Assembly: GCA_937892995.1 (NCBI GenBank)
Contig: CALBJS010000281.1
Location: 1-10,862, forward strand
Direction of reading: 5' to 3'
From: an uncultured Peptococcaceae bacterium
GTDB taxonomy: Bacteria > Bacillota > Desulfitobacteriia > Desulfitobacteriales > Syntrophobotulaceae
Length of the DNA stretch: 10,862 bases
The notes under the pieces were generated by a model. The model made no database searches. It was not told where the DNA came from and was given only the letters and a program-made list of their open reading frames with translations. Positions 4,044 through 10,862 of the stretch are shown here, in pieces. The first letter of the stretch is position 1. Every line of letters begins with the position of its first letter. A program made the translations under genes and the position numbers.

Positions 4044-6695
4044 ATGTCTGAAGAACGACATATGGCTAAAGTTTACGATCCTAGCCAAGTAGAGGAAAAG
4101 TGGTATAAGTATTGGGAAGAGAATGGGTTTTTCAGCCCTCAGGTTGAACCTGAGAAGAAACCTTTCAGTATCGTCATGCCCCCGCCGAATGTTACCGGTT
4201 CTCTGCACTTGGGACATGCCATGGATAATACTCTCCAGGATATCTTAACTCGTTTTAAAAGGATGCAAGGTTATAATACGCTCTGGCTTCCGGGGACTGA
4301 TCATGCCGGAATTGCTACCCAAGCCAAAGTAGAAGAACAACTTGCCCATGAAGGTACGAATAGACATAAGTTGGGCCGCGAGAAGTTTTTGGAAAGAGTC
4401 TGGACTTGGAAAGAAGAATATGGGGGAACTATTACTCGCCAGTTACGAAAACTGGGAGCTTCCTGTGACTGGTCCAGGGAGAGGTTCACCATGGATGAAG
4501 GTTGTTCCCGGGCAGTACGTGAAGTGTTTGTTAAGCTTTATGAAAAGGGCCTGATTTACAGGGGAAATTATATTGTCAATTGGTGTTCCAAATGTCAGAC
4601 TACGATCTCCGATATTGAAGTGGAACATAACGAAAGGGAAGGAAACCTGTGGCATATTCGTTACCCGGCTAAAGATGGCGGGGAAGGGGTTATTGTTGCT
4701 ACCACCCGTCCGGAAACCATGCTCGGTGATGTGGCTGTGGCTGTTCATCCGGAAGATGAGAGATATAGTAATCTGGTAGGGAAAACCGTTATTCTACCAC
4801 TTATGAACAGGGAGATTCCGGTTATCGCCGATGAATATGTAGATAGGGAATTCGGTACCGGAGCGGTGAAGATTACACCGGCTCACGATATCAATGACTT
4901 TGAGATGGGCTTACGACATAATCTGGAACAGATCAATGTTTTAAACAGTGATGCTACCATCAATGCCAACGGCGGAAAGTATCAGGGCCTGGATCGTTAC
5001 GAGGCTCGTAGAAAGGTTGTTAAAGACTTAGAAGAATTGGGTTATTTGGTAAAAGTAGAACCTCATAGCCATGCCCTTGGCGAATGTTACCGTTGCTCGA
5101 CAGTTGTAGAGCCCAGGGTGAGTAAGCAATGGTTTGTGAAGATGAAACCTCTGGCTGAGCCCGCTATTAAAGTGGTTCAAGATGGAGATTTGCAATTTGT
5201 CCCGGATCGTTTTGCTAAGATCTACATAGGCTGGTTGGAGAATATCCGGGATTGGTGTATTTCCCGTCAGCTTTGGTGGGGTCACCGTATTCCGGTTTGG
5301 TACTGTCAGGATTGTGGGGCAGAAATCTGCGTTAAGCAGGATCCGACGAATTGCCCGCAATGTAACAGCACTAATCTTGAGCAGGATCCCGATGTTTTGG
5401 ATACCTGGTTTTCATCAGCTCTCTGGCCGTTTTCGACGCTGGGTTGGCCTGAAGATACTGCTGAACTTAAGCATTTCTATCCTACCAGTGTCCTGGTAAC
5501 AGGCAGGGATATTATTTTCTTCTGGGTGGCGAGGATGATCTTCATGGGCTTAGAATTCCAGAAAGAAGTACCTTTCCACCAAGTGATGATTCACGGCTTG
5601 ATTCTTGATTCGCAGGGCCGGAAGATGAGTAAATCCTTAGGCAACGGGGTTGATCCCATTGAGGTGATCAGCCGGTATGGAGCAGATACCTTAAGGTTTA
5701 TGCTTATTACCGGTAATACGCCCGGTAATGATCTTCGATTTCATTTCGAGAAGCTGGAAGCAACAAGGAACTTCCTGAATAAGATCTGGAACGCTTCTCG
5801 TTTCGTTATGATGAATCTGGAAGACTATGAGGGCAAGCAGCGGGGCGATCTGACCCTAGCTGACAAATGGATTCTCTCTCGCTATGAGGATACTGTTCAG
5901 AGTGTTACAAGTGCTATGGAACGCTTTGACCTTGGAGAAGCAGGACGGTTACTCTATGAGTTTATCTGGAATGAATATTGCGATTGGTATATCGAACTAA
6001 CCAAGAAGAGACTTTATAATAAAGAGAATCAAGAAGAGCGTAATACTGCTCAGAGTATTCTCTTAGAGGTCTTAGAAGGGACCATGCGTCTCCTCCATCC
6101 TTTTATGCCGTTTATCACCGAGGAGATTTGGCAGCACTTGCCTACTAAAGGGCAAAGCCTAATGTTAAGCTCTTGGCCTGAGATTAGGGGCTATAAGAAT
6201 GAACAAGCTGAGCAAGAAATGGCCATTCTGATGGAGATCATCAGAGCGGTTCGCAATATTCGGGCGGAAATGAATGTGGCTCCCGGGCGAAAGGCGGATA
6301 TTTTCTTGGTTGCTCCGCAAACAGAGACCATCGATATACTGCAAAGAGGGGTGGAAGATATCAGGCAACTGGCTGTTGGCGAGAAGATAACGATCTTGCA
6401 GGAAACCGAGCACAATCTTCCACAGTCCGCCAGTGCGGTACTTAAGGGGGTAACTGTCTATCTACCGCTTAAAGGCTTGCTTGACCTGGATAAGGAGATG
6501 GCCAAGGTCCGTAAGGAAATTGAAGGTGCAAGTAAAGAGCAGAAGAGACTGGAAGACAAGCTTAACAACCCCGGCTTTATCGGTAAAGCCCCGGAGAATG
6601 TTATCACCAAGGAAAGAGAAAAGCTGGAAGCTGTCCATAGCAAGCTGCGTTCGCTTAGAATAAGGCTTTCAGATTTGTGTGAAGATCAAGAGTAA
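4044..6695 (+). CDS. valS: Valyl-tRNA synthetase
   Basis: A complete 883-residue class I aminoacyl-tRNA synthetase charging tRNA-Val with valine in the cytoplasm, near the usual bacterial length. The HIGH motif is HLGH at 55–58 in PPPNVTGSLHLGHAMD. The editing (CP1) domain carries TTRPET at 220–225, followed by DWCISRQLWWGHRIPVWYC from Asp403. A Cys4 zinc-knuckle-like insert uses Cys421, Cys424, Cys437 and Cys440. KMSKS lies at 527–531. An anticodon-binding helical domain covers roughly 600–770. The C-terminus (about 815–883, rich in K/E with regular Leu) is the coiled-coil tRNA-binding arm typical of ValRS. The ATG at 4044 has AAAGGAG 9 nt upstream; a second ATG at 4062 is possible but lacks an RBS. 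folC follows after 47 bp on the same strand. All key residues present. Confidence 0.97.
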   Translation: MSEERHMAKVYDPSQVEEKWYKYWEENGFFSPQVEPEKKPFSIVMPPPNVTGSLHLGHAMDNTLQDILTRFKRMQGYNTLWLPGTDHAGIATQAKVEEQLAHEGTNRHKLGREKFLERVWTWKEEYGGTITRQLRKLGASCDWSRERFTMDEGCSRAVREVFVKLYEKGLIYRGNYIVNWCSKCQTTISDIEVEHNEREGNLWHIRYPAKDGGEGVIVATTRPETMLGDVAVAVHPEDERYSNLVGKTVILPLMNREIPVIADEYVDREFGTGAVKITPAHDINDFEMGLRHNLEQINVLNSDATINANGGKYQGLDRYEARRKVVKDLEELGYLVKVEPHSHALGECYRCSTVVEPRVSKQWFVKMKPLAEPAIKVVQDGDLQFVPDRFAKIYIGWLENIRDWCISRQLWWGHRIPVWYCQDCGAEICVKQDPTNCPQCNSTNLEQDPDVLDTWFSSALWPFSTLGWPEDTAELKHFYPTSVLVTGRDIIFFWVARMIFMGLEFQKEVPFHQVMIHGLILDSQGRKMSKSLGNGVDPIEVISRYGADTLRFMLITGNTPGNDLRFHFEKLEATRNFLNKIWNASRFVMMNLEDYEGKQRGDLTLADKWILSRYEDTVQSVTSAMERFDLGEAGRLLYEFIWNEYCDWYIELTKKRLYNKENQEERNTAQSILLEVLEGTMRLLHPFMPFITEEIWQHLPTKGQSLMLSSWPEIRGYKNEQAEQEMAILMEIIRAVRNIRAEMNVAPGRKADIFLVAPQTETIDILQRGVEDIRQLAVGEKITILQETEHNLPQSASAVLKGVTVYLPLKGLLDLDKEMAKVRKEIEGASKEQKRLEDKLNNPGFIGKAPENVITKEREKLEAVHSKLRSLRIRLSDLCEDQE

Positions 6696-6742
6696 CTATT
6701 TAAGGCTCAAGAGTATAAAAATCTAAAAATAAAGGTAAGCAA

Positions 6743-8161
6743 ATGACCGAAGATTATACTAAAAATCAGCTATTAAATTATCCGGAAAGCCAATTTGAGG
6801 ATTGCCCAGAGAAAAAAACCGAAGAGCAAAGGTATGAAGAAACCATACATCAGCTTAAGAAGCTAACCAAATTTGGTATTAATCTGGGGCTTGATCGGAT
6901 TATATCCTTACTTCAGAGGTTGGGAAATCCTCAAGAAAATCTAAAAATAATCCATATCGGGGGGACTAACGGTAAAGGTTCTACTGCTGCTTTGCTTCAG
7001 GCCATCTTGAAACAGGCCGGATATAGGGTAGGGATGTTTGTTTCCCCACATCTTCATGACTACAGGGAAAGAATAAGTATTAATGGGGAGTTGATTTCTC
7101 CCGGAGAAGTGATCGATGGGTTTGGGAAAATCCAACCCATCCTTAAAACTATGGTGGCTGAGGGAGTAGAACATCCCACCGAATTTGAGGTTAGTACGGC
7201 ATTGGCCGTTGCTTTTCTCTATTTCTTCCAGAAACAGCCGGATTTTGTTCTGCTTGAGGTCGGACTGGGGGGAGAAATAGACTCCACCAACGTAGTGACG
7301 CCACTCATCACTGTTCTTACCAGCATTGGAATGGATCATATGGATTATCTGGGAAACACCTTGGAAGAAATAACAACTGTCAAGGCCGGGATTATAAAAG
7401 AAGGTATTCCGGTAGTGACCTCAGCGGACAAACCGGAGGCCTTAAAAGTTATTAAAAAACAGGCTAAAAAGAAAAAGGCTAAACTTCTCAAAGTAGGTCA
7501 GGATATTTTCTGGCAAAGGGCTGAAGAAAAGGGTAATTCTTTTAACTCTTTCAATTACCATGGCTTAAAGGAAGAGTTTCATGATCTTGAGCTCGCTCTG
7601 CATGGTGAACATCAATTCACTAATGCCACGACCGCCTTGGCGGTATGCGAAGTTTTAAGGGATCAGTATGCAGTCGGCATACCTGAAAATGCCATCCGCG
7701 AAGGTTTAAAAAATGTTAGTTGGCCGGGAAGATTGGAACTTGTTTCTTTAGAACCTAAGATTTTGTTAGATGGAGCTCATAATGTTGATGGGATGAAAGT
7801 TTTAGCTAAAGCCCTAGCTGATTATGAAGATGATCTCTACCGCAGGGAAAGACTTGTGCTCTGTTTAGGAATGTTAAAAGATAAAGAAATCGAAAAGGCA
7901 ATAGAGGTTATTGTCCCCTTGGCTGCTGAAATCATAGTGACCAAACCTGATTCACCCCGTGCTGGGGATTGGGAATATGTTGCCCGGCTGGCAGAGAGGT
8001 ATCTGGGCGAGGACCGGGTTCATACTGTAGAAGACCCGACACATGCAATCCAGGAGGCTCTGAAGAGGTTAAATCCTAGAGATATGCTTTGTGTTACAGG
8101 TTCCCTCTATATGATCTCTCCGGTAAGGCAGTATCTATTAGAACATTTCGCTTTTTCTTAA
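6743..8161 (+). CDS. folC: Folylpolyglutamate synthase / dihydrofolate synthase
   Basis: A 472-residue Mur-ligase-like ATP-dependent enzyme that adds glutamate to folates, and in many bacteria also to dihydropteroate, retaining and activating one-carbon cofactors in the cytoplasm. After an unusual charged N-terminal extension of about 30 residues comes TKFGINLGLDRI, then the P-loop GTNGKGS at 74–80. FVSPHLHDYRERI, EVGLGGEIDSTNV (substrate and Mg site), GMDHMDYLG and VKAGIIK follow. LDGAHN at 342–347 opens the C-terminal domain. All signature segments of FolC are present and the gene looks intact. The RBS is weak (AAAGG, 6731–6735), suggesting dependence on transcription from valS upstream. 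The valS–folC pairing matches the order in Bacillus and many clostridia. Confidence 0.96.
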   Translation: MTEDYTKNQLLNYPESQFEDCPEKKTEEQRYEETIHQLKKLTKFGINLGLDRIISLLQRLGNPQENLKIIHIGGTNGKGSTAALLQAILKQAGYRVGMFVSPHLHDYRERISINGELISPGEVIDGFGKIQPILKTMVAEGVEHPTEFEVSTALAVAFLYFFQKQPDFVLLEVGLGGEIDSTNVVTPLITVLTSIGMDHMDYLGNTLEEITTVKAGIIKEGIPVVTSADKPEALKVIKKQAKKKKAKLLKVGQDIFWQRAEEKGNSFNSFNYHGLKEEFHDLELALHGEHQFTNATTALAVCEVLRDQYAVGIPENAIREGLKNVSWPGRLELVSLEPKILLDGAHNVDGMKVLAKALADYEDDLYRRERLVLCLGMLKDKEIEKAIEVIVPLAAEIIVTKPDSPRAGDWEYVARLAERYLGEDRVHTVEDPTHAIQEALKRLNPRDMLCVTGSLYMISPVRQYLLEHFAFS

Positions 8162-8201
8162 TTATTTCAAATTTCTAATAGCTTTCACGAAATGAAATAA
8201 T
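8161..8201 (+). repeat. Inverted repeat after folC
   Basis: ATTATTTC (8161–8168) pairs with GAAATAAT (8194–8201), and ATTTC (8171–8175) pairs with GAAAT (8189–8193), with a two-base bulge and a 13-nt loop. It starts at the last base of the folC stop codon. It has no U-tract and is AT-rich, so it is at best a weak terminator or a binding site; TACAAT (8203–8208) just after it might be a -10 box for the next gene. Confidence 0.35.
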
Positions 8202-8269
8202 GTACAATATAGATAAGAAAATTCCATTTGAACTAAGAATATTGTTTATGGTTACGCAGGAATGAAAAG

Positions 8270-9058
8270 ATGGAGACAAGGGATCTCGAGAACGAAAGGG
8301 TGAAAAGATTGCTAGGGAAATATAAGAAAATGGTCTTCTTCTCTATTTTGATTATAGGTTTAAGTATAAGTCTTACAGGGTGCACTTCCGGAAAATATAA
8401 GACTAAACCCGACTACAAGATAACGGAACAGGTAACCCAGAGTTTTATGGATGCCTATATGCAAGGAGATCTTAATAAAGCAATGAGTCATGTGGCCGAG
8501 GACGCCATTCTGTCAACAGATAGCGGGCAAATGCAAGGTAAAGCGACAATTGCCGAAATGTTACAATTAAATATCGATAAGCAAAATAAGATGGAGATTG
8601 CCGAGAAGAATAAGATCGATAACAGTAAAATGACCCTTATCATTAAAAATAATATCCCCCTTTTTCAATTGGCCGGGGTGGATGTGATTAAAACGAAAGA
8701 AAAGTTTGAAGTCCAAGATAGTAAAATTGTAAGATGGGAAATTAAGCATCTCAAAGAATCAGTGGATTTGATCGAGAAGATGGCCTCAGGCACCACAGGG
8801 CTTGAAGCCGAGGTGAAAGATGGACAAATAGTGGTCACCAAGGTGATGTTGAAAACACCCGCAGCCTATGAAGAAATCAAAGTAGGTGATGTCATCCTCT
8901 CTATCAACGGCACTGAACTTAAGGATATGGCTCATGGTGCCGAGGAGATTCCTTATAGATTGATCGGAGAACCCGGTTCTAAAGTTCAACTAGAAATCAA
9001 AAGTGGTACGGAGATCATGGCCGTAGATATAAAAAGGATTAATATTAACGACCTTTAA
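8270..9058 (+). CDS. Lipoprotein with NTF2/SnoaL-like and PDZ domains
   Basis: A 262-residue secreted lipoprotein. Residues 11–20 are basic, a hydrophobic stretch (MVFFSILIIGLSISLTGC) follows, and the lipobox is LTG-Cys38, so the mature protein would be anchored on the outer face of the membrane. Residues about 50–155 (ITEQVTQSFMDAYMQGDLNK, HVAEDAILSTDSGQMQGKAT, then KEKFEVQDSKIVRWEI) have the SnoaL/NTF2-like cone-fold pattern. Residues about 173–258 form a PDZ domain (AAYEEIKVGDVILSINGTEL, GEPGSKVQLEI), which usually binds C-terminal peptides. The start ATG 8270 has AGGA 8 nt upstream; a GTG at 8300 or ATG at 8330 would shorten the N-region without losing the lipobox. I know no named family with this exact pair, so function is open: perhaps cell-envelope scaffolding or sporulation-related, judging only from the SPOR gene beside it. 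Confidence 0.75.
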   Translation: METRDLENERVKRLLGKYKKMVFFSILIIGLSISLTGCTSGKYKTKPDYKITEQVTQSFMDAYMQGDLNKAMSHVAEDAILSTDSGQMQGKATIAEMLQLNIDKQNKMEIAEKNKIDNSKMTLIIKNNIPLFQLAGVDVIKTKEKFEVQDSKIVRWEIKHLKESVDLIEKMASGTTGLEAEVKDGQIVVTKVMLKTPAAYEEIKVGDVILSINGTELKDMAHGAEEIPYRLIGEPGSKVQLEIKSGTEIMAVDIKRININDL

Positions 9059-9087
9059 AAACACAAGAAGAAGTACTAGTTTTTTCC

Positions 9088-9133
9088 AACCCCTCATATG
9101 CTGAAACTAAGATGACAGGTAGAGGGGTTTTTT
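9088..9133 (+). terminator. Terminator-like hairpin overlapping the next gene's RBS
   Basis: AACCCCTC (9088–9095) pairs with GAGGGGTT (9122–9129) across a 26-nt loop, and the 3' arm runs straight into T9128–T9133, giving a rho-independent terminator for the lipoprotein gene. The GAGGGG of the 3' arm is also the only Shine-Dalgarno sequence for the ATG at 9134. When the hairpin forms, transcription should stop and the ribosome site is paired. Confidence 0.7.
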
Positions 9134-9838
9134 ATGAAAAAATTTAGCTATAAACGAGTTTTGATTACACTAATAGTGGTAATAATAGGTATTAGTGGAA
9201 TAGGCTGGTCCACATGGCATCTTGGTGAGCTCTTTGTTGGGTTGGTGACTACGAATATAATAAGCGAACAAGAAAAGGGAACAAATACAAACAGTGATAT
9301 CCTAAATCTTCCTGCTCTCGAGGTTTGGACTTGTCAGGCAGGCGTATATAAAAATAAGAAAAATGCCGAACTTTTTCAAGAATCCTTAAGACTTCAGAAT
9401 TTAAAAGCAGAGCTCATTAATGAAAAACCTTTAACTTTAGCTATTGGGATATATGATACTAAAGAGAAGGCGATTCTTCAGAGTTATGCTTTAGCTGAGG
9501 CTGGGATAGAAACTTGGGTCAGGGAGGAATCTTTTCCCGCCTTAAGTTATAAGGTCAATGGCAAAAATGTAAAAGAGATCATTGTTATCTTAGAAGTAGC
9601 TAATTCCTTGCTTAGCGGGGAAGAATTAAACGCTGTTAAGGCCGGATGGGGAAATGATTTAAGCTTGATTCCTAAGGCTGGATATCCCGAAGATTTGGAA
9701 AAATTATATAATAAATTGTCCTTAGTTCTAAATACTGACTATAAGGGTAATGGAAGAGATTGTTATCACCGGGATTTACTTGGTGTATACTTGGAATATA
9801 AATCTATTACGACAAAATATCTTAAAAACTATGAATAA
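9134..9838 (+). CDS. SPOR-domain membrane protein, SpoIIB-like
   Basis: A 234-residue protein with a short basic N-terminus (MKKFSYKR), one transmembrane helix at about 9–24 and then an external region. Residues about 62–131 have the SPOR pattern: LEVWTCQAGVYKNKKNAELF, ESLRLQNLKAELI, LAIGIYDTKEKA and an Ala-rich helix leading to ETWV. SPOR domains bind denuded glycan strands of septal peptidoglycan; in Bacillus the SPOR protein SpoIIB, encoded just downstream of folC, helps septal wall thinning during engulfment. The C-terminal 100 residues (VKEIIVILEVANSLLSGEEL to the end) look helical and I do not recognise them. Context after valS–folC supports a SpoIIB-like role, but sequence alone shows only a SPOR protein. 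Translation starts at ATG 9134 with an RBS embedded in a hairpin. Confidence 0.78.
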   Translation: MKKFSYKRVLITLIVVIIGISGIGWSTWHLGELFVGLVTTNIISEQEKGTNTNSDILNLPALEVWTCQAGVYKNKKNAELFQESLRLQNLKAELINEKPLTLAIGIYDTKEKAILQSYALAEAGIETWVREESFPALSYKVNGKNVKEIIVILEVANSLLSGEELNAVKAGWGNDLSLIPKAGYPEDLEKLYNKLSLVLNTDYKGNGRDCYHRDLLGVYLEYKSITTKYLKNYE

Positions 9839-9903
9839 TAACAGGATAATGTCGTTAATTTAGGCAATTTAGTGCATTGTATCTTGTATTACCTCGTAAT
9901 TAC

Positions 9904-9931
9904 TTGCAATTTCTTTAGGTAGTGATATAAT
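9904..9931 (+). promoter_or_regulatory. rex promoter (extended -10)
   Basis: TTGCAA (9904–9909), 16 bp, then TGA-TATAAT with the -10 at 9926–9931 and the TG of an extended -10 at 9923–9924. Transcription would start about 9938, leaving a 30-nt leader. The -10 overlaps AATTAACGA (9929–9937), whose reverse complement TCGTTAATT is at 9852–9860. These two arms resemble halves of a Rex site (TTGTTAA-type) but lie about 70 bp apart, so autoregulation is only a possibility. Confidence 0.65.
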
Positions 9932-9969
9932 TAACGAACAAAATCATTTATGCGAATTGAGGGATTAGT

Positions 9970-10602
9970 GTGAAGACTTTGAAAATTCCAGAAGCAACGA
10001 TAATGCGCCTTTCCGTGTATTCTCGTTACCTAACAGAGATTGACCGTAAAGGAATTATTACTATATCTTCAGGGGATATTGCTGAGGGAGTAGGGGTTAG
10101 CCCGGCTCAAGTACGTAAGGATCTTGCTTATTTCGGAGAATTCGGAATCCGGGGTGTTGGTTATAACGTTAAAGATCTCCATAGAAATATCCTCAAAATC
10201 CTAGGACTTAGCAATGAATGGAGTGTATGCCTGGTAGGGTTAGGGAACTTAGGCTTGGCCCTAAGCACTTATCGGGGGTTTAGGGAACGTGGTTTTATTA
10301 TTACCAGTATCTTTGATAATGACCCCGAAAAGATAGGCATAGTGATCGATGGAATAGAAGTACTGCCTGTGGATCTGCTCGAAGAGATTGTTCCCCAAAG
10401 GCATACGCAGATTGGGGCGATTACCGTACCTTCTTCTTCTGCTCAAATCATCGCTGATAAGTTAGTGAAATCCGGTGTGAAAGCTATTCTTAATTTTGCC
10501 CCTGTGGTTCTGAATGTTCCTCCGGAAGTTGAACTGCGAAATGTTGATCTCTCGGTAAATTTAGAGGTGCTGACCTTTAACCTTGGAGGAAAGATGGCCT
10601 GA
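9970..10602 (+). CDS. rex: Redox-sensing transcriptional repressor Rex
   Basis: A 210-residue NADH/NAD+-responsive repressor of fermentation and anaerobic respiration genes. The N-terminal winged helix (about 1–80) includes KIPEATIMRLSVYSRYL, SGDIAEGVGVSPAQVRKDLA and YFGEFGIRGVGYNV, all hallmark Rex segments. The Rossmann domain carries GLGNLG at 90–95, then FDNDPEKIG with the acidic residue after strand 2, and GAITVPSSSAQIIADKLV. The C-terminus (LSVNLEVLTFNLGGKMA) is the domain-swapped helix region. Length is typical. Start is GTG at 9970, with GAGGG (9959–9963) 6 nt upstream. It appears monocistronic: own promoter before it and a strong terminator after it. Rex normally senses cytosolic NADH and leaves DNA when NADH is high. 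Confidence 0.96.
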   Translation: MKTLKIPEATIMRLSVYSRYLTEIDRKGIITISSGDIAEGVGVSPAQVRKDLAYFGEFGIRGVGYNVKDLHRNILKILGLSNEWSVCLVGLGNLGLALSTYRGFRERGFIITSIFDNDPEKIGIVIDGIEVLPVDLLEEIVPQRHTQIGAITVPSSSAQIIADKLVKSGVKAILNFAPVVLNVPPEVELRNVDLSVNLEVLTFNLGGKMA

Positions 10603-10626
10603 TTTGTCCGGATAGACTTTATTTTT

Positions 10627-10666
10627 AACGTTATTCTATGTAAAATATATAGAATAACGTTTTTTT
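10627..10666 (+). terminator. Intrinsic terminator of rex
   Basis: AACGTTATTCTAT (10627–10639) pairs perfectly with ATAGAATAACGTT (10649–10661) around a 9-nt loop, followed by seven T (10660–10666). It lies 24 bp after the rex stop and separates rex from cimA. Confidence 0.9.
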
Positions 10667-10672
10667 AATAGA

Positions 10673-10702
10673 TTGATTTGTTTGGGCTTCATACCATATA
10701 CA
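10673..10702 (+). promoter_or_regulatory. Possible cimA promoter
   Basis: TTGATT (10673–10678) and TATACA (10697–10702) with an 18-bp spacing could serve as -35 and -10 boxes just after the rex terminator. Matches are imperfect, so the call is tentative. Confidence 0.3.
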
Positions 10703-10731
10703 AATAATGATCGTTTTTTGGGGGGAAGATA

Positions 10732-10862
10732 ATGACCGGTGCTAGAATCAGTATTTACGATACTACTTTAAGAGATGGGGCCCAGGGAGAAGGAGTTCAT
10801 TTCTCTGTCAAAGATAAACTACTGTACCTTCAAAGGATGATGCCTGCGGGGATCGATTATGT
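10732..10862 (+). CDS. cimA: Citramalate synthase (CimA type), 3' end outside window
   Basis: Only the first 43 codons are visible. MTGARISIYDTTLRDGAQGE contains the DTTLRDGAQ signature of the HMGL-like/isopropylmalate–citramalate–homocitrate synthase family; the Arg14-Asp15 pair holds the catalytic and metal-ligand residues. The continuation GEGVHFSVKDKL favours the CimA branch (citramalate synthase of about 520 residues) over LeuA, which usually reads GEQ(S/T)PG there. The enzyme condenses pyruvate and acetyl-CoA to citramalate, the first step of threonine-independent isoleucine synthesis. The RBS is a G-run (GGGGGGAAG) a few bases before ATG 10732. The rest of the gene lies beyond the window, so family branch is likely but not proven. 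Confidence 0.8.
   Translation, partial: MTGARISIYDTTLRDGAQGEGVHFSVKDKLLYLQRMMPAGIDY

Noticed and set aside
4062..6695. Alternative valS start at the second ATG
   Set aside because: The first ATG at 4044 has a well-placed AAAGGAG; the second has no ribosome site. The difference is only six residues.
8203..8208. Promoter for the lipoprotein gene at TACAAT
   Set aside because: No acceptable -35 box at 16–18 bp upstream, so it is not called as a promoter.

Overview
The window reads as a low-to-moderate GC Firmicute chromosome. It most resembles a spore-forming, anaerobic clostridium of the Peptococcaceae/Desulfitobacterium–Desulfosporosinus type. That is inference, based on strong AGGAGG-type ribosome sites, consensus sigma-A promoters, a valS–folC–SPOR-protein order like the Bacillus valS–folC–spoIIB neighbourhood, a Rex redox repressor and a CimA-type citramalate synthase. 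No rRNA, tRNA, CRISPR array or intact insertion sequence is visible.

Left part (1–3640), accessory in character. The window opens inside a PF03773-type permease gene on the + strand. Facing it on the - strand is a compact operon: a MarR-family repressor with two Cys-Cys pairs, a second PF03773/ArsP-type permease with a Cys-Ala-Cys motif, and a 53-residue protein with a Cys-Cys motif. The last is too short for ordinary ORF cut-offs. The three cysteine patterns suggest a self-regulated system for export of, or resistance to, a thiophilic metal or metalloid. The operon starts from a notable control region with two perfect palindromes (27 and 45 bp). The larger one contains two back-to-back consensus promoters, one for the operon and one pointing the other way where no gene is seen. 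The operon ends at a 19-bp-stem bidirectional terminator. Upstream lies a decayed HigBA toxin–antitoxin pair: the toxin gene has a stop codon and a frameshift, while the antitoxin gene is intact and has a probable palindromic operator.

Middle (4044–8161), housekeeping. Valyl-tRNA synthetase (valS) is followed 47 bp later by folylpolyglutamate/dihydrofolate synthase (folC), probably co-transcribed. About 470 bp of mostly empty sequence precedes valS, and no T-box motif is recognisable there.

Right part (8270–10862). First comes a lipoprotein that joins an NTF2/SnoaL-like domain to a PDZ domain. A single-pass membrane protein with a SPOR domain (SpoIIB-like) follows. The Shine-Dalgarno sequence of the SPOR gene is the 3' arm of a terminator-like hairpin, an arrangement that could act as an expression switch. 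The redox-sensing repressor rex comes next with its own extended -10 promoter and a good terminator. The window ends in the first 43 codons of a citramalate synthase gene (cimA), the start of the pyruvate-based isoleucine route.
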